Of a DNA stretch of 64,000 nucleotides, positions 36,949-46,757 are shown in pieces (position 1 is the stretch's first letter; each line of letters begins with the position of its first letter). The notes beneath the pieces are model-generated. The model searched no databases and was not told the DNA's origin. It saw only the letters and a list, made by a program, of their open reading frames with translations. The stretch comes from an uncultured Xanthomonas sp. (GTDB lineage: Bacteria; Pseudomonadota; Gammaproteobacteria; Xanthomonadales; Xanthomonadaceae), in contig CALTTS010000015.1 of NCBI GenBank assembly GCA_943912265.1, positions 17,202 through 81,201 on the forward strand. Direction: 5' to 3'. The position numbers and the translations under genes are program-made.

Positions 36949-37635
36949 ATGAACACGTACTTCAGCGACGCCAGTTTCAAGTTCCTGCGCGGTCTGGCCC
37001 GGCACAACGACAAGACCTGGTTCGCCGCGCACAAGGCCGATTACGAGGCCCATGTCCGCGGCCCCTTCCAGCGCCTGCTGACCGACCTGCAACCGGACCT
37101 GGCCGCGGTCAGCAGCCACTTCCGTGCCGACCCGCGCGCGCAGGGCGGCTCGCTGTTCCGCATCTACCGCGACGCGCGCTACTCCAACGACAAGTCGCCG
37201 TACAAGTCCTGGCAGGGCGCGCGGCTGTTCCACGAGCGCCGCCGCGAAGTGCCGGCGCCTTCGTTCTACCTCCACCTGCAGCCGGGCGAGAGCTTCGTCG
37301 GCGCCGGCCTGTGGCACCCCGAGCCGGACACGCTGCGCAAGCTGCGCCAGTTCATCCTCGACAACCCCGGCAGCTGGAAGGCCGCCGCGCACGCGCCGGC
37401 CTTCCGCCGCCGCTTCGCGATGGAGGAAAGCGACAAGCTGACCCGCCCGCCGCGCGGATTCCCGGCCGATTTCGAATTCATCGACGACCTGCGCCACCGC
37501 AACCTGGTGTTCTGGCGGCCGCTGGAAGACGACACGATGACCGGCCCGCGCCTGCGCCAGACGCTGGCCGCCGACCTGGCCGCACTCGGCCCGTTCGTCG
37601 ACTACCTGTGCGCGGCGCTGGATCTGGAGTTCTGA
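36949..37635 (+). CDS. DUF2461 (TIGR02453) family protein
   Basis: The 228-residue protein begins with YFSDASFKFLRGLARHNDKT and WFAAHKADYEAHVRGPF, the clear signature of DUF2461. It also shows LFRIYRDARYSNDKSPYKSW and LHLQPGESFVGAGLWHPEP. The biochemical function is not known. There is no signal peptide. It lies 42 nt after sbcB and ends the long plus-strand run that began with asnS. Confidence 0.9.
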   Translation: MNTYFSDASFKFLRGLARHNDKTWFAAHKADYEAHVRGPFQRLLTDLQPDLAAVSSHFRADPRAQGGSLFRIYRDARYSNDKSPYKSWQGARLFHERRREVPAPSFYLHLQPGESFVGAGLWHPEPDTLRKLRQFILDNPGSWKAAAHAPAFRRRFAMEESDKLTRPPRGFPADFEFIDDLRHRNLVFWRPLEDDTMTGPRLRQTLAADLAALGPFVDYLCAALDLEF

Positions 37636-37814
37636 GGAAGGCACCAAGCCCAATGAGGCCGGGTACGCCAGCAATTTTTGCCAACTTCGGAGATCGACAA
37701 GAGATGCTGAGAAAAAGTCGATTCAGATGTCTGATTTCGGCCAAGCGGCAACTGAGTGTCTATGAAACTCTGGCCGTATCAGTCTCCAGCCGTACATGCA
37801 CCAAACGCCTTTGG

Positions 37815-38777
37815 TCATCCACCGCGTCGCAACTCCCTGACACCCCGGCCCAGCTTGCGGCGCAACAGGGCCCGCAGGGTCACCCCATCCGAGTACCCGA
37901 CCTGTGCGGCGACCTGGTCGACGCTGGCGTTTCCGGTGCGCAAGAGATGGACGGCATGCTCCACGCGCAGGTCCTGGAAATACGACAGCGGTGTCTTTCC
38001 CAAAACGCTTTGCAGCCGCCGCGCCAAGGTGCGCTCGCTTGTGCCCGCGGCGCTGGCCGCCTCGGCCAGCGAGAACCCCTGCGCGAGCCGACGTCTGGCC
38101 CAGCACTCGAAGCGCTCCACCATCGGGTCGGCATGCGCAAGGTGGTCGGGAATCACGAACTCGGCTTGCGAACTGCGTGTCTCGACCAGCAGATAGCGTG
38201 CCACCAGGGCCGCCAGCGCCGGACTGCGCCCTCGGATGATGCGCAAGGCCAAGTCGACGTGGGCCAAAGCGGCACCCGCGGTGGTGAAGCGTGTCGAGTT
38301 CACGATCATGCGTGACTCGTCCAGCTTGACGTTCGGATAGCGCTGCCGAAACATCGGCCCCAGCCACCATGACGTCGTCGCACGATGCCCATCAAGCAGG
38401 CCACTCTCTGCAAGCAAGAAACTACCGGAGCAAGCGGCACCAAGGTGCGCGCCAGCGGTGCACCACTGCTGTAGCGCCGCGACCGCGTCGGGCACATCGG
38501 GGCGTGTGAGTCGAGCCGAGAGCGTGTCAGGCATCTTGTCGCCAAACGCCGGCACGAGCACGACGTCTGGTTCGGGCACACCATGCGCAGTGACCACGGG
38601 GACCGTCAAGCCTTGCGCAGTTCGGATGCGACGCCGCACGCCCACCAGCGTGAGCTCTATGTGCGCGGGAGCCTGTGGCAGCGAGCCCGCCATCGCATTG
38701 GCTAAGCCCACTGTGTCAGTGAACGCCGCAAGCCCCAGATCAAACACGCCATCACAAACAAGGAGGTGGAGTTTCAT
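37815..38777 (-). CDS. GlxA-type regulator (DJ-1/PfpI domain plus AraC HTH)
   Basis: The 320-residue protein has an N-terminal class I amidotransferase-like domain (VCDGVFDLGLAAFTDTV, PDVVLVPAFGD, with AHLGAACSGSFLLAESGLL holding the nucleophile-elbow Cys) and a C-terminal double HTH of the AraC type (SLAEAASAAGTSERTLARRL, VDQVAAQVGYSDGVTLRALL). Such regulators often control amino acid or small-molecule catabolism. Start 38777 gives the normal family N-terminus MKLHLLVCDG; a Met at 38828 is an alternative, and neither has a good Shine-Dalgarno sequence. It is divergent from the monooxygenase gene, which is its likely target. Confidence 0.88.
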   Translation of the reverse strand: MKLHLLVCDGVFDLGLAAFTDTVGLANAMAGSLPQAPAHIELTLVGVRRRIRTAQGLTVPVVTAHGVPEPDVVLVPAFGDKMPDTLSARLTRPDVPDAVAALQQWCTAGAHLGAACSGSFLLAESGLLDGHRATTSWWLGPMFRQRYPNVKLDESRMIVNSTRFTTAGAALAHVDLALRIIRGRSPALAALVARYLLVETRSSQAEFVIPDHLAHADPMVERFECWARRRLAQGFSLAEAASAAGTSERTLARRLQSVLGKTPLSYFQDLRVEHAVHLLRTGNASVDQVAAQVGYSDGVTLRALLRRKLGRGVRELRRGG

Positions 38778-38836
38778 GGCAGCAATGATATCAATGTTGT
38801 CATTATTGCCAATAGAGATGTCTGTCATGAAGACTC

Positions 38837-38848
38837 AGACTGCAGTCT
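38837..38848. promoter_or_regulatory. 12-bp palindrome between divergent GlxA-type regulator and monooxygenase genes
   Basis: AGACTGCAGTCT is a perfect palindrome in the short divergent spacer. It may be the operator of the adjacent GlxA/AraC regulator, although AraC-type sites are more often direct repeats. The spacer 38778-38894 is clearly A+T-rich compared with the rest of the window. Confidence 0.35.
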
Positions 38849-38894
38849 CGTCGATCCCTTTACCCACTTTTCCATTTACCCAAAGGAATACAGC

Positions 38895-39197
38895 ATGACC
38901 AAGCTCGCCCTGTTTGTTCGCCTCGAAGCTAAACCCGGCCAGGAAGCTGCGCTTGCCGACTTCCTGGCCAGCGCACTGCCGCTCGCCAACGCCGAGTCCG
39001 GCACCACGGCCTGGTTCGCATTGAAGTTTGGCCCTTCGACGTTTGGTGTGTTCGATGCCTTTGCCGATGAGGCAGGTCGCCAGGCGCATCTGAACGGCCA
39101 GATCGCCGCGGCCTTGATGGCAAACGCAGCGACCTTGCTCAGTTCTCCGCCCAATATCGAGAAGGTCGAACTTCTTGCAGCCAAACTGCCTGCATGA
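38895..39197 (+). CDS. Antibiotic biosynthesis monooxygenase (ABM)-like protein
   Basis: The 100-residue protein fits the small ABM/quinol monooxygenase family: LALFVRLEAKPGQEAALADF at the N-terminus, TTAWFALKFGPSTFGVFDAF in the centre, and FADEAGRQAHLNGQIAAALM toward the end. These cofactor-free alpha/beta-barrel dimers oxidise quinols or similar compounds. AAAGGA lies 8 nt before the ATG, which selects this start over a longer frame. It is divergent from the GlxA-type regulator. Confidence 0.88.
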   Translation: MTKLALFVRLEAKPGQEAALADFLASALPLANAESGTTAWFALKFGPSTFGVFDAFADEAGRQAHLNGQIAAALMANAATLLSSPPNIEKVELLAAKLPA

Positions 39198-39518
39198 CAA
39201 CTCGGCCTTGACCCAATCAGCTCAGTCGAACCGGATCATGTTTGTGCATCTCGCCCCCAGCCAGAACTCACTCGCTGGGATGGTATCAGTAGCCCTCGAT
39301 TTCCTGCTCGAATCAGCGAGCGGCAGCCGGGGCGAGACATCCGTAGGCCCTTTTGAACCTGCCAAATACTTTGTCACACCGCGCATCAACGTGGTGCTCA
39401 TGTGCGGTTAATGCCTTGATCGAACTGAGGTTGTTATGACGGCTTTGGGTCGTAACCGTCCTATTTGGACCAGCCTCTCGCTATATTCCCCATCGCCTTG
39501 TCAGCCATCTGGCCAGCA
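39198..39518. other. Gene-free, atypical stretch after the ABM gene
   Basis: These 321 bp lie between the ABM gene and the end of the converging nucleotidase gene. They are richer in A+T than either side. Short open frames exist on both strands (for example 39175-39411) but match nothing I recognise and lack start signals. It may be the remnant end of the insert that brought the regulator and ABM genes. Confidence 0.45.
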
Positions 39519-40478
39519 TCACTTCTGGTCGTTGGCCACGCCATGCGGCACGTGGCCGGCGGCGACGTGTTGGCGGGCACTGTCGATGTTGTGCTGGGAG
39601 TCGTCGAAGAAGATGTCCGCGCCGAAGGCCTGCAGGAACGGCCCTTTCGGGCGTCCGCCGAGGAACAGCGCCTCGTCCAGGCGCACGCCCCAGTCGCGCA
39701 GCGTGCGGATCACCCGCTCGTGCGCCGGTGCCGAACGCGCGGTGACCAGCGCGGTGCGGATCGGCGCGCCCTCGCCTTCCGGGAACGCCTGCTGCAGGTG
39801 GTGCAGCGCCGACAGGAAGCCCTTGAACGGGCCGCCGGACAGCGGCTGCCGCGCCAGCTCGCGCTCGCGCCGGCCGAAGGCTTCCACGCCCTGCTCGCGG
39901 CTGACCCGCTCGCCCTCGTCGCCGAAGATCACCGCGTCGCCGTCGAAGGCGATGCGCAGCTGGCGGTGTTCGGGCTTCTGCGCGGCCGCGTCGCGGGCGG
40001 CGTCGGCACGCTCGCCCGGCGGCTTGGGCAGAATGGTCGCCGCGGCGATGCCCTGCCCCAGCGCCTGCCGCACCGATTCCGGGTTGGCCGACAGGAACAG
40101 GTCGGTGCCGAACGGCGCCGCGTACGGCCAGGTCGGCTCGCCCGAAGTGAAGGTGGCGCGGACGATGTCCAGGCCGTACTGCTGGATCGAATTGAAGATG
40201 CGCAGGCCGGTGTCGGCGGAATTGCGCGACAGCAGGATCACCTCGACCCGCGGCGCGGCGTCGGGCGCCGAGTCGTTCAGCGCCAGCAGCTTGCGCACCA
40301 CCGGGAAGGCGATGCCCGGTGCCAGCACGTCGTCCTCGTGGGCGAACTGGTAGGCGCGATAGGCCTCGATGCCGTCGCGCTCGTAGATCGCGTGGCTCTC
40401 CTCCAGGTCGAACAGCGCCCGCGAGGTGACCGCGACGTTCAGCAGGCGCGGCGAATTGTCGTAGCCCACTCGGCTCAT
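39519..40478 (-). CDS. 5'-nucleotidase (cytosolic NT5C1-like family)
   Basis: The 319-residue protein matches the PF06189 5'-nucleotidase family. Visible blocks are LNVAVTSRALFDLEESHAIY, VEVILLSRNSADTGLRIFNS, the Asp motif IAFDGDAVIFGDEGERV, and GGRPKGPFLQAFGADIFFDD. It would hydrolyse nucleoside 5'-monophosphates. Its ATG overlaps the nadK stop by 4 nt (40475-40478), so the two are translationally coupled. The adjoining A+T-rich islet starts about 20 nt beyond the stop and does not seem to have truncated the protein. Confidence 0.9.
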   Translation of the reverse strand: MSRVGYDNSPRLLNVAVTSRALFDLEESHAIYERDGIEAYRAYQFAHEDDVLAPGIAFPVVRKLLALNDSAPDAAPRVEVILLSRNSADTGLRIFNSIQQYGLDIVRATFTSGEPTWPYAAPFGTDLFLSANPESVRQALGQGIAAATILPKPPGERADAARDAAAQKPEHRQLRIAFDGDAVIFGDEGERVSREQGVEAFGRRERELARQPLSGGPFKGFLSALHHLQQAFPEGEGAPIRTALVTARSAPAHERVIRTLRDWGVRLDEALFLGGRPKGPFLQAFGADIFFDDSQHNIDSARQHVAAGHVPHGVANDQK

Positions 40479-41245
40479 GTCATGAACTGCTCGCTGAGGA
40501 TGCGCTCTTCCAGGTTGTGCTCCGGGTCGAACAGCATCGTGACGGTGCGGTCGCGCGATTCGCGGATGGTTACCTCGACCACGTCGCGGATCTCGTGCGA
40601 ATCGGCGGTGACGCTGACCGGGCGCTTGTACGGGTCGAGCACGCGGAAGCGCACCTCGGTGTCGGCCTTGAGCACCGCGCCGCGCCAGCGCCGCGGCCGG
40701 TAGGCGGCGATCGGGGTCAGCGCCAGGGTCTTGGAGCCCAGCGGCAGGATCGGGCCGCCGGCCGAATAGTTGTAGGCGGTGCTGCCGGCCGGCGTGCTCA
40801 CCAGCACGCCGTCGCAGATCAGTTCCTCCACCCGGGTCTGGCCGTTGAGGTCGATGCACACGTGCGCGGCCTGGCGGGTCTGGCGCAGCAGCGAGACGTC
40901 GTTGTAGGCCAGCGAACCGGCGCCGGCGCCGGATTCGGTCACCGCCACCATTTCCAGCGGACGCAGCTTGGCCGGCTCGGCCAGGGCGATGCGCTCGGCC
41001 AGCCCGTCGATGCGGTACTGGTTCATCAGGAAGCCCACCGTGCCCAGGCGCATGCCGTAGACCGGCTTGCCGAGGCCGCCGTGGCGGTGCAGGGTCTGCA
41101 GCATGAACCCGTCGCCGCCGAGCGGACACAGCACGTCCGCTTCGCCGGGGCTGGCCTGCCCGTAATGCCCGGTAAGCTCGGCCAGCGCCTGCCGGGCGGG
41201 TTCGACGTTGCTGGCAAGGAAAGCGATGCGGGGGGCGGCGGTCAT
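40475..41245 (-). CDS. nadK: NAD kinase
   Basis: NadK phosphorylates NAD to NADP. The 256-residue protein has GGDG (43-46, in LCPLGGDGFML), the NAD-contact segment AYNDVSLLR, and LVSTPAGSTAYNYSAGGPIL. It is shorter than E. coli NadK (292) because the N-terminal loop region is compact, as in other members of this lineage. The start at 41245 is chosen because the eight codons before it do not resemble the family. It lies 101 nt downstream of gdh and is coupled to the 5'-nucleotidase. Confidence 0.94.
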   Translation of the reverse strand: MTAAPRIAFLASNVEPARQALAELTGHYGQASPGEADVLCPLGGDGFMLQTLHRHGGLGKPVYGMRLGTVGFLMNQYRIDGLAERIALAEPAKLRPLEMVAVTESGAGAGSLAYNDVSLLRQTRQAAHVCIDLNGQTRVEELICDGVLVSTPAGSTAYNYSAGGPILPLGSKTLALTPIAAYRPRRWRGAVLKADTEVRFRVLDPYKRPVSVTADSHEIRDVVEVTIRESRDRTVTMLFDPEHNLEERILSEQFMT

Positions 41246-41346
41246 CGAAGGCTCCGGGACGGGGCCCAAGGATAACCGCAGCCCGTGGCCCGCGACCGGC
41301 CGCGGATGCCGACCGGCAGCCGCCGGCCGGCATCACCGCGCCGGTT

Positions 41347-44300
41347 TCAGCCCGCCGACTTGGCCGCCAGCTGGCCCAGGCGCTGCACCGCGACCGAGGC
41401 GGTCGGGTAATCCAGCGTCTTCTGCGCGGCCAGTTCGGCGAGCATCGCCAGGGTGAAGCGCAGGCTGGCGTCGTCGCGCGACAGCCAGGCCCGGACCTTG
41501 GCATCGGCGTCCTTGCCCGGCATCGCCAGAACCTGCCCGACCAGGGTGCGCTGGTGCGTGGCCAGCTCGTCGCGCATCACCCCGCGCGCGATCGCGTGCC
41601 AGCGCCCTTCCACCGGCAGCGCATCGACCTGCTCGAACAGCCACGGCAGGGCCAGCGCGTCGCCGAGGCGGTAGTGCGCCTTGGACACCTCCACCGGCGC
41701 CAGCTTGCGGGCCAGCGCCAGTTCGATGATGTCGGCCGACGGCTCCAGGTACGGCAGCGCGGCCAGCTGGGTGGCCAGCGCGGCCGGCAGGCCCTTTTCC
41801 TCCCAGCCGCGCAGGCTGTCCAGGTAGGCCGGGCGCATCGAATCGGGCAGCACGCCGTCGGCGGCGCGGATCGCGTCGAAACCGGCGCGGTAGCGCTGCA
41901 CCGCGGTGGCGATGTCCGGGATCGCGCCGGCGCGGTGCAGCAGCCAGCGGGTGAAATGGCGCTGCAGCTTCCAGATCACCTCCAGCGCGTCGATCTGCAC
42001 GGCCTCGGGCAAGGTGCCGTCGAGCGCGTCGATCTGCGCCCACATCGCCCGCGCGTCCAGCGTTTCGCGGGTGATGGTGTAGGCCTTGGCCACCTCGCCC
42101 GGGCCGCGCCCGGTGTCCTCCTGCATGCGCATCAGGAAAGTGGCACCCATCCGGTTGATCGTCGAGTTGGTCACCGCGGTGGCGATGATCTCGCGCTTCA
42201 GGCGGTGGTTCTCCATGTCGGCCGCATACTTCTTCTGCAGCGGCTCGGGGAAGTAGCGCTGCAGCTCCTTGGACAGGTACGGGTCTTCCGGCACGTCCGA
42301 ATCCAGCAATTGCTGGAAGGCCACCAGCTTGGAATACGACAGCAGCACGGCCAGCTCCGGCCGGGTCAGGCCCAGGCCGCGCGCCTTGCGCTCGGCCAGT
42401 TCGGCGTCGGACGGCAGGAACTCCAGCTGCCGGTCGAGCTGGCCGCGCGCCTCCAGCGTCTGGATGAAATGCTGCTTGGAGCCGAGCCGGCGCACGCTCA
42501 TCCGTTCCATCAGGCTCAGCGCCTGGTTCTGGCGGTAGTTGTCGTTGAGCACCAGCGCGGCGACCTCGTCGGTCATCGAGGCCAGCAGCCTGTTGCGCGC
42601 CTCCATCGTCAGCTTCTTCGCCTGCACCGGCGCGCCGAGCAGGATCTTGATGTTGACCTCGTGGTCGGAGGTGTCCACGCCGGCGGAGTTGTCGATGAAG
42701 TCGGTGTTCAACAGCACGCCGTTGAGCGCTGCCTCGATGCGGCCGCGCTGGGTGCAGCCGAGGTTGCCGCCCTCGCCGACGATGCGGCAGCGCAGGTCGC
42801 GGCCGTCCACCCGCAGGCCGTTGTTGGCGCGGTCGCCGACGTCCGCATGGGTCTCGGTGCTGGCCTTGACGTAGGTGCCGATGCCGCCGTTCCAGAACAG
42901 GTCCACCGGCGCCTTCAGGATCGCGCTCATCAGCTCGTTGGGCGCCAGCGACCTGACCTCCGCCGCCAGCCCCAGCGCCTCGCGCACCTGCGGGCTGATC
43001 TCGATGGCCTTGAGCGTGCGCGGATACACGCCGCCGCCCTTGCTGATCAGCTTGGCGTCGTAGTCGGCCCAGCTCGAACGCGGCAGCTTGAACAGGCGCT
43101 CGCGCTCGGCGAACGAGGTGGCCGCGTCCGGGGCCGGGTCGAGGAAGATGTGGCGGTGGTCGAACGCGGCCAGCAGGCGCGTGTGCCGCGACAGCAGCAT
43201 GCCGTTGCCGAACACGTCGCCGGACATGTCGCCGATGCCGATGCAGGTGAAGTCCTGGCTCTGGCAGTCGCGGCCGAGCGCGCGGAAGTGGCGCTTGACC
43301 GATTCCCACGCGCCGCGCGCGGTGATGCCCATGCCCTTGTGGTCGTAGCCGACCGAGCCGCCGGAGGCGAACGCATCGCCCAGCCAGAAGCCGTGGGCGA
43401 TGGCCAGGCCGTTGGCGATGTCGGAGAACGTGGCCGTGCCCTTGTCGGCGGCCACCACCAGGTACGGGTCGTCGCCGTCGTGGCGCACCACGTCGGCCGG
43501 CGCCACCACCTTGCCGGCGACGATGTTGTCGGTGATGTCCAGCAGGGTCTGGACGAACAGCGTGTAGCAGGCGATGCCCTCGGCCAGCACCGCGTCGCGG
43601 TCGCCGCCGGCGGGCGGGCGCTTGACGAAGAAACCGCCCTTGGCGCCGACCGGCACGATCACCGTGTTCTTGACCATCTGCGCCTTCACCAGGCCCAGCA
43701 CCTCGGTGCGGAAATCCTCGCGCCGGTCGGACCAGCGCAGGCCGCCGCGCGCCACCGGGCCGAAGCGCAGGTGCACGCCTTCCACGCGCGGGCTGTAGAC
43801 GAAGATCTCGCGGTACGGGCGCGGCTTGGGCAGGTCCGGCACCTTGGCCGAGTCGAGCTTGTAGCCGATGGTCGGCGGCACCGCGCCATCCTGGCCGCGC
43901 TGGTAGTAGTTGGTGCGCAGGGTGGCGCCGATCACGCCGATGTAACTGCGCAGGATGCGGTCCTCGTCGAGGCTGGCGACACGGTCGAGCAGCTTCAGCA
44001 GCACGGCCTTCGCCGCGTCCACCTGGGCGTCGCGGTCGCCGGCGCGGGCCCGGACCACTTCGCGCAGCGCCGCGGCCGCGGCTTCGTCGCCGGCCGCCAG
44101 CGTTTCCAGCTCGGCGGCGAAACGCTGCTGGCCCTGCGCGACCAGCGCCTTGCCCTCGCGGCCGGTGGCCGGGTCGAAGCGGGCCTCGAACAGTTCCACC
44201 AGCAGCCGCGCCAGCAGCGGGTAGCGCAGCAGGGTCTGCTCGACGTAGGCCTGCGAGAACGGCACGCCGGTCTGCAGCAGGTACTTGCAGTAGCCGCGCA

Positions 44301-46326
44301 GCAGCGCGACCTGGCGCCAGCCCAGCCCGGCTGCCAGCACCAGGCGGTTGAAGCCGTCGTTCTCGGCGTCGCCGCTCCAGATGCGGGCGAAGGCCTGCTC
44401 GAAGTTGCCGCGCGCGGCCGCCACCGCGGCGGCGCCGACGGACGCGGCCACCTCGAAGTCCTGGATGAAGATCGGCGACGCGCCCACCTGCAGCCGGTAC
44501 GGGTGCTCGGTGATGACCCGCAGGCCCATGTTCTCCATCAGCGGCAGCACGTCCGACAGCGGGATGTCGGCATCCTGCCGGTACAGCTTCAGGCGCAGGC
44601 CCTCGCCCACCACGTGCAGGCCTAGGCGCAGGTCGTCCGGGCCGGTCAGCGCGGCGAGGTTGTCCACGTCGTCGGCCGCCACTTCTGGCGACACTTCCTG
44701 GATGTAGCCGGCCGGCAGGACGCGGCCGTAGCCGGCCGCCAGCTTCAGGCCGGCGCTCTCGCCGTGGCGGGCGATCAGGGTCTCGCGCAGGTCGTCCTGC
44801 CAGTTGCGCAACAGGTGGGTCAGCTTCGCCTCCAGCCCGGCGGTGTCGATGTCCATGTCGGCGCCGGCCCGTGGCCGGACGATGAAGTGGATCTGCGCCA
44901 GCGGCGACTGGCCGAGCAGCACGCTGCTGTCCAGGTGCTCGCCGTGCAGGGCGTCCTTCAGCAGCGCCTCGATGCGCAGGCGCACGTCGGTGTTGAAGCG
45001 GTCGCGCGGGATGTACACCAGCACCGAGAAGAAGCGGCCGTGGCGGTCGCGGCGCAGGAACAGCTTGCTGCGCACCCGCTCCTGCAGGCCGAGGATGCCC
45101 ATCGCGGTGCGGAACAGTTCTTCCCTGCCGGACTGGAACAGCTCCTCGCGCGGCAGGGTTTCCAGGATGTGGCGCAGCGCCTTGCCGCTGTGGCTGTTGG
45201 GCGACAGCCCGGACATCCGCATCACGTACTCATGGCGCTCGCGCACCAGCGGGATCTCCCACGGGCGGCGGGTGTAGGCGCTGGAGGTGAACATGCCGAG
45301 GAAGCGCTGCTCGGCCACCGGGCGGCCCTTGGCGTCGTATTCGAGCACGCCGATGTAGTCCATGTAGCCGGCGCGGTGGATCGGCGAACGGGCATTGGTC
45401 TTGGTCAGGATCAGGGCGTCGCCGCTGTCGGCATCGCCCGGCGGCAGCGGGTCGGTGCTGGCATCCACGGCCGGATCGCGCATCAGGCCCAGGCCGGTGT
45501 CGGCCAGCGGCAGCAGCACGTCCTGGCCGCCGCGCTTGCCGACGCGGTATTCGCGGTAGCCGAACAGGGTGAAGTGGTCGTTGGCCACCCAGCGCAGGAA
45601 TTCCTGCGCCTCGCTGCGGCCGGAATCGTCCACCGGCAGCCTGCGCGTGGCCAGGTCGTCGGCCAGCGCCAGCATCTTCTCGCGCATCGCCGCCCAGTCC
45701 TGCACCGCCAGCCGCACCTGCGCCAGCACCGCGGAGATGGCCGCGACGATGCCGTCCATCGCCTCGGCCGGCTGGCGGTCGATCTCCAGCACCATCAGCG
45801 ACTCGGGCCGGCCCTCGCCGACGGCGGCGATGCGTCCGGCCTTGTCGCGCACGAAGCGCACCACCGGATGGCCGAGCACGTGCACGCCGATGCCCAGCTC
45901 GGCCAGCTTCATGGACACCGAATCAACCAGGAAGGGCATGTCGTCGTTGACGATCTGCAGCACCGTGTGCGCCGACTCCCAGCCGTTGGCCCTGGCCGTC
46001 GGATTGAACACGCGCACGCAGGCGGTGCCCGGCTTGCGGCGGCGGGCGAATTCGAGCAGGTCCAGCGCCAGCGCGGCCCACACCTCCGGCGTGTGCTGCG
46101 GGAACTCGTCCTCGGCCATGCGCCGGTAGAACTCGCCGACGAAGGCCAGGGCCTCGGCCTGCGCGGCCCGCGGCACCCGCCCGCGGACGGCGGCGAGGAT
46201 GGGAGCGAGGGCCTGGCCGGCATCGTCGGCCGGCGGCGGCGCGGTGCGGGGCGAGCGTGCGGAAACGGACTTCTTCACGGCCGCCTGCGTCTTGCGGGCG
46301 GGTTTCTTCGCGGATTCGGAGGTCAT
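41347..46326 (-). CDS. gdhB: NAD-specific glutamate dehydrogenase (large, 180-kDa type)
   Basis: This is a 1659-residue enzyme converting glutamate to 2-oxoglutarate and ammonium, mainly catabolic. The long N-terminal region carries ACT-like regulatory modules (IVNDDMPFLVDSVSMKLAEL, GIGVHVLGHPVV). The catalytic domain lies roughly at 800-1250, with RGGLRWSDRREDFRTEVLGL, the lysine region VIVPVGAKGGFFVKR, and GIGDMSGDVFGNGM. The length is typical of the S. clavuligerus/Pseudomonas GDH class. The start at 46326 gives the charged leader MTSESAKKPARKTQ; a weak Shine-Dalgarno precedes it. It is divergent from an efflux operon across 431 bp. Confidence 0.95.
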   Translation of the reverse strand: MTSESAKKPARKTQAAVKKSVSARSPRTAPPPADDAGQALAPILAAVRGRVPRAAQAEALAFVGEFYRRMAEDEFPQHTPEVWAALALDLLEFARRRKPGTACVRVFNPTARANGWESAHTVLQIVNDDMPFLVDSVSMKLAELGIGVHVLGHPVVRFVRDKAGRIAAVGEGRPESLMVLEIDRQPAEAMDGIVAAISAVLAQVRLAVQDWAAMREKMLALADDLATRRLPVDDSGRSEAQEFLRWVANDHFTLFGYREYRVGKRGGQDVLLPLADTGLGLMRDPAVDASTDPLPPGDADSGDALILTKTNARSPIHRAGYMDYIGVLEYDAKGRPVAEQRFLGMFTSSAYTRRPWEIPLVRERHEYVMRMSGLSPNSHSGKALRHILETLPREELFQSGREELFRTAMGILGLQERVRSKLFLRRDRHGRFFSVLVYIPRDRFNTDVRLRIEALLKDALHGEHLDSSVLLGQSPLAQIHFIVRPRAGADMDIDTAGLEAKLTHLLRNWQDDLRETLIARHGESAGLKLAAGYGRVLPAGYIQEVSPEVAADDVDNLAALTGPDDLRLGLHVVGEGLRLKLYRQDADIPLSDVLPLMENMGLRVITEHPYRLQVGASPIFIQDFEVAASVGAAAVAAARGNFEQAFARIWSGDAENDGFNRLVLAAGLGWRQVALLRGYCKYLLQTGVPFSQAYVEQTLLRYPLLARLLVELFEARFDPATGREGKALVAQGQQRFAAELETLAAGDEAAAAALREVVRARAGDRDAQVDAAKAVLLKLLDRVASLDEDRILRSYIGVIGATLRTNYYQRGQDGAVPPTIGYKLDSAKVPDLPKPRPYREIFVYSPRVEGVHLRFGPVARGGLRWSDRREDFRTEVLGLVKAQMVKNTVIVPVGAKGGFFVKRPPAGGDRDAVLAEGIACYTLFVQTLLDITDNIVAGKVVAPADVVRHDGDDPYLVVAADKGTATFSDIANGLAIAHGFWLGDAFASGGSVGYDHKGMGITARGAWESVKRHFRALGRDCQSQDFTCIGIGDMSGDVFGNGMLLSRHTRLLAAFDHRHIFLDPAPDAATSFAERERLFKLPRSSWADYDAKLISKGGGVYPRTLKAIEISPQVREALGLAAEVRSLAPNELMSAILKAPVDLFWNGGIGTYVKASTETHADVGDRANNGLRVDGRDLRCRIVGEGGNLGCTQRGRIEAALNGVLLNTDFIDNSAGVDTSDHEVNIKILLGAPVQAKKLTMEARNRLLASMTDEVAALVLNDNYRQNQALSLMERMSVRRLGSKQHFIQTLEARGQLDRQLEFLPSDAELAERKARGLGLTRPELAVLLSYSKLVAFQQLLDSDVPEDPYLSKELQRYFPEPLQKKYAADMENHRLKREIIATAVTNSTINRMGATFLMRMQEDTGRGPGEVAKAYTITRETLDARAMWAQIDALDGTLPEAVQIDALEVIWKLQRHFTRWLLHRAGAIPDIATAVQRYRAGFDAIRAADGVLPDSMRPAYLDSLRGWEEKGLPAALATQLAALPYLEPSADIIELALARKLAPVEVSKAHYRLGDALALPWLFEQVDALPVEGRWHAIARGVMRDELATHQRTLVGQVLAMPGKDADAKVRAWLSRDDASLRFTLAMLAELAAQKTLDYPTASVAVQRLGQLAAKSAG

Positions 46327-46757
46327 GAGTGCCGTGCCTGGCAACGGTTGAACGTGGCCGAATTGTAGCCTCGCCCCCGCGCCGGACCGTGCTGCGCAGC
46401 GCAACGCGGCGCGCGCGGCCAACGCCGGGCCGTGTTTCCGTGCCCTCTGCATGGCCCGTGCGACGTCCTGCGGACAGCCTCGCCGGCCCGTCGCCGGGCC
46501 GCGCCGGCACACGGAATGCCGGCAAGATCAACCCTGTCGCAATTTTAAACTGGACGGTATAGTTCACCCATGTTGCCGGCATGCCGCCCCCTTCCGATGT
46601 CCGCGCCTGCCGCCGCATCCGTTGCCGCCCCCGCCATCGTGACCGCCCGCACTGGTCATCGCACGCCTGCCGCGTGCAGAATGGGCGCCCTGCGTTCCCG
46701 GACACCTTGCCGCCCGTGCCGCACTGCCTCTTGCCCTTCCCTTGCCCGGAGCCCCCG
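46327..46757. promoter_or_regulatory. Divergent spacer between gdh and efflux adaptor gene
   Basis: These 431 bp contain no supported gene. An A+T-rich patch at 46535-46566 includes TATAGT (46558-46563), a good -10 box for the plus-strand pump, but the -35 region 17 nt upstream (TGTCGC) is poor. No palindrome strong enough to be called an operator was seen. Confidence 0.4.

Noticed and set aside
39175..39411. 78-codon open frame after the ABM gene
   Set aside because: It overlaps the end of the ABM gene, has no start signal and no recognisable motif; the opposite strand also holds a comparable frame.
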